DNA of 64,000 nucleotides from Mycolicibacterium litorale (GTDB taxonomy: Bacteria > Actinomycetota > Actinomycetes > Mycobacteriales > Mycobacteriaceae), in contig CP019882.1 in NCBI GenBank assembly GCA_002007745.1, forward strand, positions 1,550,001-1,614,000. The letters run 5' to 3'. Below, one piece after another: positions 32,648-42,387 of this stretch. Position numbers and translations under genes: made by a program. The first letter of the stretch is position 1; each line of letters begins with the position of its first letter. Under the pieces are notes generated by a model, which was not told the DNA's origin, did not search any database, and worked only from the letters and a program-made list of their open reading frames with translations.

Positions 32648-32685
32648 CCGGCCCGATGCGCATGCTGGCGTGCGCATCGGGCCGG
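32648..32685. terminator. Bidirectional hairpin terminator
   Basis: A perfect 15-bp inverted repeat (CCGGCCCGATGCGCA, 8-base loop, then the exact complement) lies between the convergent methyltransferase (+) and acyltransferase (-) genes. There is no U-tract, as is common for mycobacterial hairpin terminators. Position and symmetry suit termination from both sides. Confidence 0.8.
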
Positions 32686-32692
32686 TTGCGTA

Positions 32693-34893
32693 TCAGGGTT
32701 GGGAAAGGGCCCGGTCAGCCAACGCCGCCATCGCTGGTGCGAGCAGCCGGGAGTATTCCGAGGTGATGTGACTCCAGTCCGCGTAGACCAGGGTGTCGCC
32801 GACGATGACGGGGCAGCGCTCGGCGGTGCAGAACAGATCCGTGAGATCGGCGTACTGTCCGCCCCCGGCCTGGGTGGCGGATCTTTCAGCAGCGATGCCT
32901 GACTTGTTCACCGCGGTGGAGGTTTTAGACGTGCACGCCACGACGTCATCGAGGTGACCCGATAAGCAGATTGGCACCACGAGATGCGGGTCAGGGACGG
33001 GCCCGAGCACCAGCACTCGGGCACCGGTCGATCGCAATTGCTTGACAAGCCGCGTGAGACTACCAAGCCATTCGGGATCGTAAGGTGTAAAACCCGTCTG
33101 CCCGTCGAAGCTACCGCCCGTACCGTAGACCCGCCACATGCTGACCACGATCAACCGGGGATGCTCGGCGCGCAGCCGCGCGAGGATCCCCGCCGCCCAC
33201 TGTTCACATTGATCTAGGCGCTGGGCTAGCCGACGGAGAGGGCTGCTGGCGATCGGGGCATCCATGAGCGGGCAAGCTGTCTTGGCTAGGGTCTCCAGCC
33301 GCCATTTCCGTTGGGAGGCCAGCTGCTGAAATGCTGGATTCCACATGGCGGCGTGTGAGTCGCCGACCAAGGCCACGGTGGTAGCCGATTTGGTATCGCC
33401 GGTGGCGCATTCGGGCTGGCCCCCTGGTAAGGCAGACGCATGCAGCCGTTGTGCGCTAACGCTCTCAGTTCGGCTGCAGCGTTGACCAGCGGAGGATCGA
33501 GGTTCGCGGGGACGGCTTGCAAGTCGGCCGAGTTTGCTACTGCGGCTTGCACCTGGGCGAAGGCCTGTTGTACTGCAATGTCGTAGGCTGCCGGACCGGC
33601 GCCGGCAGGGGCAGGCGGTGCCGTGATAGTGAGCGGGTCCCCGGGGGCGCCGCGACCGATCGGATTCGGAACGACGAGTATCAGGGCAGCGCCGACGGCT
33701 ACTGCAGTGGTGGTGGCGACAGCTCCTAATGCGAGACTGCGCCAGGGTGAGGTCCGGACACTACGTGCGAACCTCAGTGGGTTTTCGAGGTACCGAAGGG
33801 TAAGCCAAGCGAGTCCAGCGGATGCCAGAGCCGCGGTCAACCGCCCCGACAGTCCCAGCGCGTGACCGACCGCGGCGGGAGCCAGAATCAACACCGGCCA
33901 GTGCCACAGATACCAGGAGTACGAGATGCGCCCGATGGCGCGCATCGGCGGCAGGCTCAACAATCGGCCGCATCCTTGAGTCGGTGTGGCGCACCCAGCA
34001 CCGATGAGCAGCGCGGCGCCCAGAGTGGGTAGCAGCGCGGAGGTCCCTGGAAACAGGGTTGTCGGGTCGAACCAGATGCAGGATAGAAAGATCAGGGCCA
34101 ACCCCGTCCAGCCCACCACCGTGGTGATTCGCGGCGGCATGCGGCTCCATTGGGTGGTGGTCAGCGCGACCAAACCGCCAATACCCAATTGCCACGCCCG
34201 AGTTGGTAACGAGAAGAACGCGGCGGCTGCCATCACGTAGGTCAGCACCAGTGATACCGCGAACGAGACGACAACCACCAGCGCTAGGACCAATACATAG
34301 GGTCGGCGAGCAGCGGTTGCCTCGATTCTGGAGCGTTTGCGTGCGCGTCGAATCAGCCACGCAGTGGCCAAAAGCATTGGGGCCCAAACCAGATAGAACT
34401 GTTCTTCAACACCCAAGGACCAGTAATGCAGGAAGGGCGACTGCGGTAGGTGGCCGCTGAAGTAGTCTCCGCCGCGGACGATGAACCAGTAGTTGCCAAT
34501 GTATAGGGAACTTGCGATGCCGTCTCCGATCGCCGTCGTGGCCTGCAGCGGAGGCAGCAGAATCGCAGATCCAATCATGGTCACCACTCCGACCGCTGCC
34601 GAGGCCGGGAGAAGCCGGCGGGCGCGGGCGCCGTAGAAGCTGCGCAGTCGGACGGTGCCGGTGGTGTTCGCTTCCCGCCAGAGCAGGCCGGTGATCAGGA
34701 AGCCAGAGATGACGAAGAAGACGTCCACTCCGACATAGCCACCGCCGAGCCCGGGCATACCTGCATGAAACAGCACCACCCCCAGCACGGCGATGGCGCG
34801 CAAACCTTCGATATCAGTGCGAAAACCCGCCCGGTCCCGGCGCCGATCCTGCAGTTCTTCTCCCCGGCTAACGCTGTCCGCGTGGCGCAACAA
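32693..34893 (-). CDS. OafA-like membrane acyltransferase with SGNH domain, copy A; -1 frameshift near 33420
   Basis: Predicted to O-acylate envelope sugars. N-terminal acyltransferase-3 domain: FRTDIEGLRAIAVLGVVLFH, GVDVFFVISGFLITGLLWRE, RARRLLPAS, and LHYWSLGVEEQFYLVWAP, with about ten TM segments. A periplasmic SGNH domain follows, with LVGDSHAAMW and the late YADWSHITSEYSR (Asp-His). The frame breaks after RLPYQG: the tail continues in another frame from about 33405. Adding one G to the five-base run at 33420-33424 gives a continuous reading GGQPECATGDTKSATTVALV that matches the intact copies. Restored length is about 733. TTG 34893 is the start, as in its three paralogues, which all begin with TTG-x-CAC/AAC-GCC-GAC-AGC-type codons. 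Confidence 0.88.
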
Positions 34894-35179
34894 TCACCTG
34901 CTTAGTAATTTCGGCGGAATTCTTGAGTCGACGCATTCTTGCATTCGGGTGCGTTAATAATGGGGTTTTCGAGGATCGGGTCGGATCTCGGGTCGGCGGC
35001 CGGGCGGCGCGGCAGGCGCAGCGGGTTTGATCGTTGCCGAGGTCGGCTCCATCCAGCCGGTGCGCGGAACCTGCGAATTCCAGATCTTTTGACGCTGACG
35101 TTAGCTAGACTGCCGCAGTCAGCCTCGGATGGAGCCCCGGTTCGCGTGAACGTGCGGGGACTGAGACGCTAGGAACTGC
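34894..35179. promoter_or_regulatory. Divergent promoter region between acyltransferase A and the sugar cassette
   Basis: 286 bp without a gene. The left part carries the leader motif shared with two other acyltransferase genes (see 34929-34943). The right part feeds the nucleotide-sugar dehydrogenase, whose ATG 35180 is preceded by AGGA. No other site was recognised. Confidence 0.4.
34929..34943 (-). promoter_or_regulatory. Conserved leader motif, acyltransferase A
   Basis: On the - strand it reads TGCAAGAATGCGTCG, 35 bp ahead of the TTG start. The same element occurs upstream of copies C and D. It could be a promoter element or a regulator site. Confidence 0.5.
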
Positions 35180-36562
35180 ATGGCTAGAGGCGCTTTCGGA
35201 CGTAGCGACGCTGAGATCGACCTCTTGGTCCGCGGCATGCGGTCGGGAATCGCGGTAGTGGGCTTCGGATACATCGGCACGGTGATCGGTGCGGTGCTTG
35301 CGGACCGGGGCTGGCCGGTGGTGGGCATCGATGTCCGGGACAGCGTGGTCGACGACATCAATTCAGGCCGCACCAATGTGCCAGAGCCCGGCCTCGGGGA
35401 GCTCGTCGCGAATGGCGTGCGCGCCGGGCGTCTCCGGGCCACCGCTGACTACGGCGTGATTGCGGAGAACGACTTCATCATCGTGACCGTGGGCACGCCG
35501 TTGGGGCCGGATTACGAACCGATCGTCGACGACATCAAGGCCGCGGCGAGGGCAGTCGCGCAGCATCTTCGAGAAGGCCATCTCGTCATCCTGAAGAGCA
35601 CGGTCCCGCCAGACACCACCGAGAAAATCTTCCTGCCGATCCTGGAGGAAACGTCCGGATTGCGGGCCGGCGTCGATTTCGGACTGGCGTTCTGCCCGGA
35701 GCGGCTCGCGGAGGGCCAGGCGATTCGCGAATTCCTCTCGATCCCGATCGTCATCGGCGCTGTCGACGAGCGCAGTGCCCGAGCGTGCGCGACGCTGTGG
35801 CGCCACGCCCTCGGGCTGGAGTCGATCGTCGTCGAGGACCCACGCACCGCCGAAATGGTCAAGCTCGCCGACAATCTCTGGATCGACCTCAACATCGCGA
35901 TGGCCAACGAACTGGCCAAAGTCTGCGACCGCCTCGGCATGGACGTTTTGCAGGTCATCGGAGCGGCCAACTCGATGCCCAAGGGCAGTCATAACGTCAA
36001 CATCTTGAGTCCGAGTATGGGCGTCGGCGGCTACTGCCTCACCAAGGACCCGTGGTTCGTCAATCACCTCGGTGAGACCTTGGGGCTGGATTTGCAGGTG
36101 CCGCGGACCTCGCGGACCGTGAACGACACGATGCCCGGCTACACCTACGGCCTGCTCACCCAACTGTTGGCCGATCAGGGAAAGACGATCGAAGACAGCA
36201 AGATCGCCGTCTTGGGTATCGCGTTCAAGAACAACACCGGCGATTGTCGGCTCACCCCCACCAAGTACGTCGTCTCCCTGCTCGAGGAGTCCGGCTGCCA
36301 GCTCTGCGTTCATGACCCGTGGGTGCCCGAGGACGAAGCGCACACCGTGACGAGCGTGCCGCTGAGCCCGGATATCGAGTCCGCCGTCAAGGACGCCGAT
36401 GCGCTGGTGGTGCTGGCGGGGCATCGAGAGTTCCATCAGACACCGCTGGTTCGGCTCGCGGACCTCGCGGCTGACCGATGTGTTTTCCTGGACGGACGCA
36501 ACAGTTTTGATCCGGCAGCTGCGCGGGCGGCCGGCTTCGTGTACAAGGGGATCGGCCGTTAG
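35180..36562 (+). CDS. UDP-glucose/GDP-mannose dehydrogenase family nucleotide-sugar dehydrogenase
   Basis: A protein of 460 residues oxidising the C6 alcohol of a nucleotide sugar to a uronate in two NAD-dependent steps. NAD fold IAVVGFGYIGTVIGAVL near residue 25, KSTVPPDTTEK, FCPERLAEG, the Lys/Asn helix KLADNLWIDLNIAMANE, and catalytic Cys in GVGGYCLTKDPWF. The Cys context resembles the UDP-ManNAc dehydrogenase (WecC) branch as well as UDP-glucose dehydrogenases, so the exact sugar is open. ATG 35180 has an AGGA ribosome site; ATG 35237 would give a more family-like N-terminus. It heads a four-gene cassette (35180-40054). Confidence 0.88.
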   Translation: MARGAFGRSDAEIDLLVRGMRSGIAVVGFGYIGTVIGAVLADRGWPVVGIDVRDSVVDDINSGRTNVPEPGLGELVANGVRAGRLRATADYGVIAENDFIIVTVGTPLGPDYEPIVDDIKAAARAVAQHLREGHLVILKSTVPPDTTEKIFLPILEETSGLRAGVDFGLAFCPERLAEGQAIREFLSIPIVIGAVDERSARACATLWRHALGLESIVVEDPRTAEMVKLADNLWIDLNIAMANELAKVCDRLGMDVLQVIGAANSMPKGSHNVNILSPSMGVGGYCLTKDPWFVNHLGETLGLDLQVPRTSRTVNDTMPGYTYGLLTQLLADQGKTIEDSKIAVLGIAFKNNTGDCRLTPTKYVVSLLEESGCQLCVHDPWVPEDEAHTVTSVPLSPDIESAVKDADALVVLAGHREFHQTPLVRLADLAADRCVFLDGRNSFDPAAARAAGFVYKGIGR

Positions 36563-36610
36563 GCGGCTGGCGGACGTTTGTCAACCCACTCGTGAAACGA
36601 AAGACTCACT

Positions 36611-37594
36611 ATGTCTCATATCGTCGTGACCGGCGGCTATGGTTTCGTCGGCTCACACCTGGTGACTGAATTGCTGGAACGCGGTGACAGAGTCACGATT
36701 TTCGATTTCGCGAAGAACACCCGGGACACGAGTATCGACTTCGACCGCTACCCCAACTTCCGGTTCGTCCAGGGCGATGTCACCGATGTGACTGCGCTGG
36801 AAGCGGCGATCACCCCCGATGTCGACATGGTGTTCCACCTCGCCTCGGTGGTAGGTGTCAACAAATACGTCGAGGATCCGTTGCGGGTGGTCGATGTCAG
36901 CGTGACGGGCACACGCAATGTTCTCGAACTGAGCCATCGGCGCGGAGCCCGAGTGGTGTTCACCAGCACCTCCGAGGTGTACGGCAAGAACCCCGATACG
37001 CCGTGGGCCGAGGACGACGATCGTGTCCTGGGATCGACACGCACCGCGCGTTGGAGTTACAGCACCAGCAAGGCGATGGCCGAGCACATGGTGTTTGCGA
37101 TGCACGATACGTATGGGCTGCCGGTCACGGTCGTGCGGTTCTTCAACGTGTACGGTCCTCGGCAGAACCCCATCTTCGTGATCTCGAAGAGCATCCACCG
37201 GATTCTCAATGGCCGTGAACCGCTGTTGTACGACACCGGTGACCAGACTCGGTGTTTCACCTATGTCGACGACGCGGTCGCGGGCACCCTGCTGGCGGCC
37301 GGCAGCGATGCCGCGGTCGGCGAGGTCTTCAACATCGGCAGCATGACCGAGACGACCATGCGCGACGCCGTCGACATGGCGATCAAGATCGCCAATGTCG
37401 ATTCCGTCTCGAGCACGACGGCGTTCGACACCGCAGAGCGGTACGGCGCACGGTATGAAGACATCCCGCGCCGCGTGCCCGACTCGACGAAGGCGCAGCG
37501 AGAACTCGGATGGCGCCTCAACGTGGATCTCGAAGAGGGCCTGCGGCGCACCATCGATTGGGCGCGCGCGAATCCTTGGTACCTCAAGTCGTGA
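36611..37594 (+). CDS. NAD-dependent sugar epimerase/dehydratase (extended SDR)
   Basis: A protein of 327 residues: NAD motif VTGGYGFVGSHL, active-site stretch TSTSEVYG, catalytic YSTSK (Tyr-x3-Lys), RFFNVYGPRQNP and GDQTRCFTYVDD, typical of UDP-sugar epimerases and UDP-glucuronate decarboxylases. Directly after a nucleotide-sugar dehydrogenase, it probably acts on the UDP-uronate (epimerisation or decarboxylation to a pentose). Its stop overlaps the next start (GTGA). Confidence 0.85.
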   Translation: MSHIVVTGGYGFVGSHLVTELLERGDRVTIFDFAKNTRDTSIDFDRYPNFRFVQGDVTDVTALEAAITPDVDMVFHLASVVGVNKYVEDPLRVVDVSVTGTRNVLELSHRRGARVVFTSTSEVYGKNPDTPWAEDDDRVLGSTRTARWSYSTSKAMAEHMVFAMHDTYGLPVTVVRFFNVYGPRQNPIFVISKSIHRILNGREPLLYDTGDQTRCFTYVDDAVAGTLLAAGSDAAVGEVFNIGSMTETTMRDAVDMAIKIANVDSVSSTTAFDTAERYGARYEDIPRRVPDSTKAQRELGWRLNVDLEEGLRRTIDWARANPWYLKS

Positions 37595-38790
37595 GTATGG
37601 GAGGCAAGAGCCTAGGGCAGAGCTTCGATCCTCGAAGCAACGCGCTCAATGCGTGCCGCCTGGCGATGGCAACAGGCGTCATCCTCTACCACTCCTGGGC
37701 AATTACCGGCAGGCACCTGACGCCCGCTCCAGCCCACCAGATCCTCCGGGACGTTTGGGTCGACGGGTTCTTCGCGATTTCAGGCTTTTTGATCACTTGG
37801 AGTTGGTTCAAAAGGCCGCGGATCCGCGATTATTTCGTCGCTCGAAGCCTACGCATTCTCCCGGGTTTGTGGTTCTGCCTAGCTGTTACAGCGTTTGTCA
37901 TCGCGCCGATCGGTGTAGCCATCCAGGGCGGCTCAGCCAGCAAGTTGCTGCGATCACCAGCGCCGATTCAGTACGTTCTTGGAAACAGTGCAGTAATGCT
38001 GACTCAACAAGGTATCGACGGTTCGCCCAGCGGCATCCCGGTGCCAGGGGTGTGGAACGGTTCGCTCTGGACTCTCATCTGGGAAGTCCTCTGCTACGTT
38101 GCCGTTGCACTGTTCGGTGTCGTTGGTCTGTTGCGCCGCCGCTGGTTCATCCCGACATTGTTGGCGTTGACACTGTTGTGGTCGGCGCGGTTACCACCGT
38201 GGAGTATGTTTGCGGACCTCGCCGAGACGCAGCAGGCGATGAATCCACAAACTGCAGTGCTTTTCGTTCAAGCAATTGTTGCACGCTTCGCCACCATGTT
38301 CTTGGCCGGTGCGTTCATCTATCAGGTACGCAACGTGCTGCCCGCGCGGTGGTGGCTTGTCGGGCTCAGCGTGGCCATTGTTCTAGCGGCAAGCTTCTTG
38401 CCTAATTATCGTATCCTTGCCGCGGTTCCGTTAGCCTACGCTGTAATTGCCACAGGCGCTCTGGTCCGCGGAAAGTGGCTGCAACTGCGGACTGATCTGT
38501 CGTACGGCGTATATGTGTACGGATGGCCCATGCAGCAATTACTGGTGATTTGTGGCTTAGGCGTTCTAAACCCGCTTCTATTCGCGATTGTCGCGGTCGC
38601 CGCTACCGTACCGTTGGCCGCGATCAGCTGGTTCGTCGTCGAGAAGCCGTCGATTTCGCTCAAGACTCGTTTAGGGCAGAGGCAACGCGCGCTGACTGAG
38701 CAAACCGTCGCGGCTGATTCTGCCGCTGCGACGTCTGAGGAGAGGGCGCCAAGCGCTCACATTGGGCGTGGGACGGGGACGACACCATGA
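37591..38790 (+). CDS. Acyltransferase-3 family membrane acyltransferase without SGNH domain
   Basis: A protein of about 399 residues, multi-spanning: CRLAMATGVILYHSWAITG with the catalytic-type His, WVDGFFAISGFLITWSW, then about nine more hydrophobic segments, ending FVVEKPSISLK. It is unlike the four OafA/SGNH proteins and closer to the stand-alone type, such as Atf1 of GPL loci, which acetylates a GPL sugar. GTG 37591 overlaps the epimerase stop; ATG 37597 is an alternative. Its stop overlaps the ATG of the glycosyltransferase (ATGA). Context suggests acylation of the sugar made by the two upstream enzymes. Confidence 0.85.
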   Translation: MSMGGKSLGQSFDPRSNALNACRLAMATGVILYHSWAITGRHLTPAPAHQILRDVWVDGFFAISGFLITWSWFKRPRIRDYFVARSLRILPGLWFCLAVTAFVIAPIGVAIQGGSASKLLRSPAPIQYVLGNSAVMLTQQGIDGSPSGIPVPGVWNGSLWTLIWEVLCYVAVALFGVVGLLRRRWFIPTLLALTLLWSARLPPWSMFADLAETQQAMNPQTAVLFVQAIVARFATMFLAGAFIYQVRNVLPARWWLVGLSVAIVLAASFLPNYRILAAVPLAYAVIATGALVRGKWLQLRTDLSYGVYVYGWPMQQLLVICGLGVLNPLLFAIVAVAATVPLAAISWFVVEKPSISLKTRLGQRQRALTEQTVAADSAAATSEERAPSAHIGRGTGTTP

Positions 38791-40054
38791 GAATCGTAGT
38801 GGCGGTGTATGGAACTCGGGGGACGTAGAGCCCTCGCTCGTAGTCGGATGCGAGCTTGTGCGCCGAGGACATGACGTTCGGGTGGCGGTGCCTCCAGATA
38901 TGGTTGGCTTTGCTGAATCAGTGGGCTTTATAGCCGTACCGTATGGTCCCGATTCTCAGACAGCTCTGGCTATGAATTCTGGAGCGAATCTTTATGGGGA
39001 ATCCGGACACCGTGCCTGGCAGCTCCGGAGCGCAGTACGCGTGTGGCGTGAAGATTGGGAATTCAACGAGCGATGCCGCAGGGAACTCGGCAGCGTATTG
39101 CTCTCTATGGCTGAGGAAGCAGACTTACTGTTCCATGGCCAAGTCTTCGAGGATCTAGCCGACAATATCGCTGAGTCTTCCGGCATTCCCTTCGCGACTT
39201 TGCATTACATTCCGCTGCGCCCAAACGGCCAGTTTCTGTGGTTCTTACCCGCGCCTGCGAGCCGGGTGGCGATGACCGCCTTCTGGTGGCTGACTTCGCG
39301 TGTCGCCGGCAATGCAGAGAAACGCGAACGTCGCCAATTGGGGTTGCCGAAGGACCGTCGTGTAGCTACCCGACGCATTACTGAGCGCGGATCGCTTGAA
39401 ATCCAGGCCTATGACGACGTGTGCTTCCCCGGTCTGGCGGATGAATGGGTGAGGTGGAAGGACCAGCGGCCTATTGTCGGCACGTTGACCTTGGAACAGG
39501 CCACGCCGGTCGATGATGAGGTTGAGTCGTGGGTTACCGCGGGGACACCACCGATTTGTTTCACTTTCGGCAGTATGGCGTTGAAGTCTCCAGCTGACAC
39601 CATCGCTCTCATCAGCGCGGTTTGCGCTCAACTCGGCGAGCGGGCACTGGTGTGCTCTGGATCGAGCGGGTTCAGTAACGGTGGTCACGCCGAACACGTC
39701 AAGGTCGTCGAAGCAATGAATTTCGCAAGAATCTTTCCGGGTTGCTGCGCAATTGTTCATCACGGCGGGGCGGGGACGATGGCGGCCGCTCTTCGCGCAG
39801 GTATTCCGCACCTTGTGCTTTGGTCGGCACCGGACCGGCGGATGCGTGGCGCAGTTATCGCGCGGTTGAAAGTTGGTCTTTCGCGCCGATTTTCGGGCGG
39901 ACTCGAAAGAAAGGCCTTGGTTGCAGATTTGCGACAGATCCTCAATCCGGAATATTCGGCCCGGGCCAGGGCTATCGCTTCGCAAATGAGGAAGCCCGCC
40001 GAGAGTGCAGCGGCTGCCGCAGATTGCCTGGAGAAGTTCGCTGGTTTGCGCTGA
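38787..40054 (+). CDS. UGT-type (GT1) glycosyltransferase, copy 3; -1 frameshift near 38818
   Basis: ATG 38787 starts MRIVVAVYGTRG, matching the other copies, then hits a stop because the run at 38818-38822 has five Gs. A sixth G restores GTRGDVEPSLVVGCELVRRG and a protein of about 422 residues. The downstream frame is open to 40054 and contains FTFGSMALKSPADT and VHHGGAGTMAAALRAG. Codon use is clearly richer in A/T than copies 1, 2 and 4, suggesting separate acquisition. It probably transfers the uronate-derived sugar made by this cassette. A mis-called homopolymer is likelier than a true pseudogene, since the rest is intact. Confidence 0.85.
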
Positions 40055-40064
40055 CGCCTTGAGC

Positions 40065-40092
40065 GCCGTAGACGCCGTAGACGCCGTCGCAG
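40065..40092 (+). repeat. Short 9-bp tandem repeat between convergent genes
   Basis: Two copies of GCCGTAGAC followed by a partial third (GCCGTCG), within the 43-bp gap between glycosyltransferase 3 and acyltransferase B. Likely replication slippage; no function seen. Confidence 0.6.
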
Positions 40093-40097
40093 CCCTA

Positions 40098-42287
40098 TCA
40101 CTCGTGAGCGAATGTTCGCTCTCCCAATGCTTCCATGGCCGGGGAAAGCAATCGGGAGTATTCCCGCGTCACATGGAACAGATCGACGTAGACCAAGGTA
40201 TTGCCTACGATGACGGGGCATCTGTCGTTGGTGCAGAATAGCTCTGTAAGGTCCGCGTACTGTCCGCCGCCGGCATTGACGGCGCGTGACTCGGCCTCTA
40301 CGCCAGGGCCATTCACGGCTTCCTTTCGTGTCGGCGAACAGTGCGTGGCGTCGTCAAGATGGCGTGAAAGGCAGTCCGGCACCACGGACCGCGGGTCCGG
40401 GATAGGTCCGAGCACCAGTACTCTGGCGCCGATGCCCCGAAGGTGCTGGACCATGCGGGTGAGTCCGTCGAGCCAGGCCTGATCATAGGATGTGAAGCCT
40501 GGATCCCAGCCATGGTTAGCACCGTATAGGCGCGTCATGCCCAAGACAATCAAGCGCGTTCGCTGCGTCTTCAACCGGTCCATGACCTGCCCCCGCCACC
40601 GCTCACACTCGGTGTACTCGCGGCCGGCCGCCGGATTATTGATCGGGATGTCGAGGAACGGGCAGTCGGCCTTCGCCATGATCTCAAGTCGCCAGTGTCG
40701 CCGTTCGGCAGCCTGTTGGAACGCTGGTACCCACATAGCGGCGTTCGAGTCGCCTAAGAGCGCTACTGAGGTCGACGAAGCGGTGTCAGCCAGTGCACAC
40801 TCCGGTTGTCCGACTTCGAAAAAGCCGCGGAGACACCCAGTCGGGCTGCCGAGTCCATCCTTCGGTGTTGCTTGTGCAAGCGGTGGATCCAGATTTGACG
40901 GCACGGCCTCGAGGTTCGCCGATGCAGCCAGCGCGGCTTGCACCTCGGCGAATACATGCCTCACTGCGGCGTCGTAGCTCGCGATGGGAGATCCGGCCGG
41001 GGGAATTGCGACAGTGAGGGCAACAGGTTTCACCTCCGGGCCTCGGCCAACAGGAAGCGGTACCAGGACAAGGAGAGCCACGCCAACAAATACCACTGTG
41101 CCGGTCGCTATTCCGCCTAGTGTCAGACTGCGGCTGGCGGATTTCTGTATCTTCGGAGCGAATCGGAGCGGATCCTCAATGAACCGCACTGTGAGTGCGG
41201 CCAGCCCCGCAGAGAGCAGGGCACCACCCATCCCGAACCAGAGAGTGTGGCCCAGCGCTGGTGCAAGCGACCACAGCGCTACGAGCAGGATCGGCCAGTG
41301 CCACAAATACCACGAGTAGGAGATCCGGCCGATGGCACGCATCGGTGACAACCCCAGTAAGCGGCCACAACCTAGAGTGGGCGTAGCGCAGCCGGCGCCG
41401 ATCACCAACAACGAACCCAACGTAGGCAACAACGCGGCAACACCGGGATATAGGGTCGTTGGAGTCAACATGGTGCAGGCCAGGAGGATCACCCCGAGCC
41501 CTGCCCACCCGGTAATCGCGGCGACGCGCGGTGATAGTCGTAGCCAGTTGTCGGAAGTAAGCGCAACGACACCGCCCGCCGCCAACTGCCAAGCACGGGT
41601 GGGAAGAGAAAAGAAGGCCACGGGGGGCGCTATGTACGTGATTATGAGGGAGAGCGTGAACGACACGGCCATGACGATCGCCAGGACCGTGAGATAGGGA
41701 CGTTGAGTGGCGGTGACCAACTTAGACGTTCGTCGGTGCCAGCGTCGCACGAGCCACCCGGTGCCAAGAATCAGGGCTGGCCAAACAAGGTAGAACTGTT
41801 CCTCGACGCCCAGGGACCAATAGTGCTGAAAGGGTGATGGCGGCTGCGCGACTGCTAGGTAGTCAACCCCGTCCGCGATAAACCGGTAGTTACTGACGTA
41901 AAGAGCGCTGGCGATTCCGTCCCAAATGACGCTCCGTGCCTGTAAGACAGGCAACAAGGCGGCAGAGGATATCAAGATGAAAATCCCGACAGTTGCCGAT
42001 GCCGGCAGCAATCGGCGGGCACGAGCTCCGTAGAAGTTCCTCAGACGCACGGTGCCCTTTGTGCTCACCTCCCGCCAGAGCAGGCGCGTAATGAGGAACC
42101 CTGAGATCACGAAGAACACGTCCACGCCAACGAACCCGCCGCTCAGGCCGGGAACACCCGCGTGAAAAAGGACCACGGCTAATACCGCAACGGCGCGCAA
42201 GCCCTCAATGTCTGGGCGGAATCGCGACTGGTTCGAAGCCTGGGTCCGCTGTTGTTCGGAAGCGCTATCGCTGTCGGCGTTACGCAA
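40098..42287 (-). CDS. OafA-like membrane acyltransferase with SGNH domain, copy B
   Basis: Intact, 729 residues from TTG 42287 (GTG 42293 is in frame two codons upstream). Acyltransferase-3 domain with FRPDIEGLRAVAVLAVVLFH, GVDVFFVISGFLITRLLWRE, RARRLLPAS and YWSLGVEEQFYLVWPA. The C-terminal SGNH domain has LLGDSNAAMW, where the other copies have GDSHAAMW, and a late YVDLFHVTREYSR (Asp-His kept). It is the only copy lacking the shared upstream leader motif; its own upstream reads TGTAAAACAGTCTCA. Third positions are more A/T-rich than in copies C and D. Predicted O-acylation of an envelope sugar. Confidence 0.9.
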   Translation of the reverse strand: MRNADSDSASEQQRTQASNQSRFRPDIEGLRAVAVLAVVLFHAGVPGLSGGFVGVDVFFVISGFLITRLLWREVSTKGTVRLRNFYGARARRLLPASATVGIFILISSAALLPVLQARSVIWDGIASALYVSNYRFIADGVDYLAVAQPPSPFQHYWSLGVEEQFYLVWPALILGTGWLVRRWHRRTSKLVTATQRPYLTVLAIVMAVSFTLSLIITYIAPPVAFFSLPTRAWQLAAGGVVALTSDNWLRLSPRVAAITGWAGLGVILLACTMLTPTTLYPGVAALLPTLGSLLVIGAGCATPTLGCGRLLGLSPMRAIGRISYSWYLWHWPILLVALWSLAPALGHTLWFGMGGALLSAGLAALTVRFIEDPLRFAPKIQKSASRSLTLGGIATGTVVFVGVALLVLVPLPVGRGPEVKPVALTVAIPPAGSPIASYDAAVRHVFAEVQAALAASANLEAVPSNLDPPLAQATPKDGLGSPTGCLRGFFEVGQPECALADTASSTSVALLGDSNAAMWVPAFQQAAERRHWRLEIMAKADCPFLDIPINNPAAGREYTECERWRGQVMDRLKTQRTRLIVLGMTRLYGANHGWDPGFTSYDQAWLDGLTRMVQHLRGIGARVLVLGPIPDPRSVVPDCLSRHLDDATHCSPTRKEAVNGPGVEAESRAVNAGGGQYADLTELFCTNDRCPVIVGNTLVYVDLFHVTREYSRLLSPAMEALGERTFAHE

Positions 42288-42387
42288 GGTCACCTGTCTG
42301 GTTGAGGTTCGGTATGCCCGAATCGAGTTGAGACTGTTTTACAAGCGCGTCATTTCGTCTGGTCCCGGAATCGCCATTCCTTGCTGG

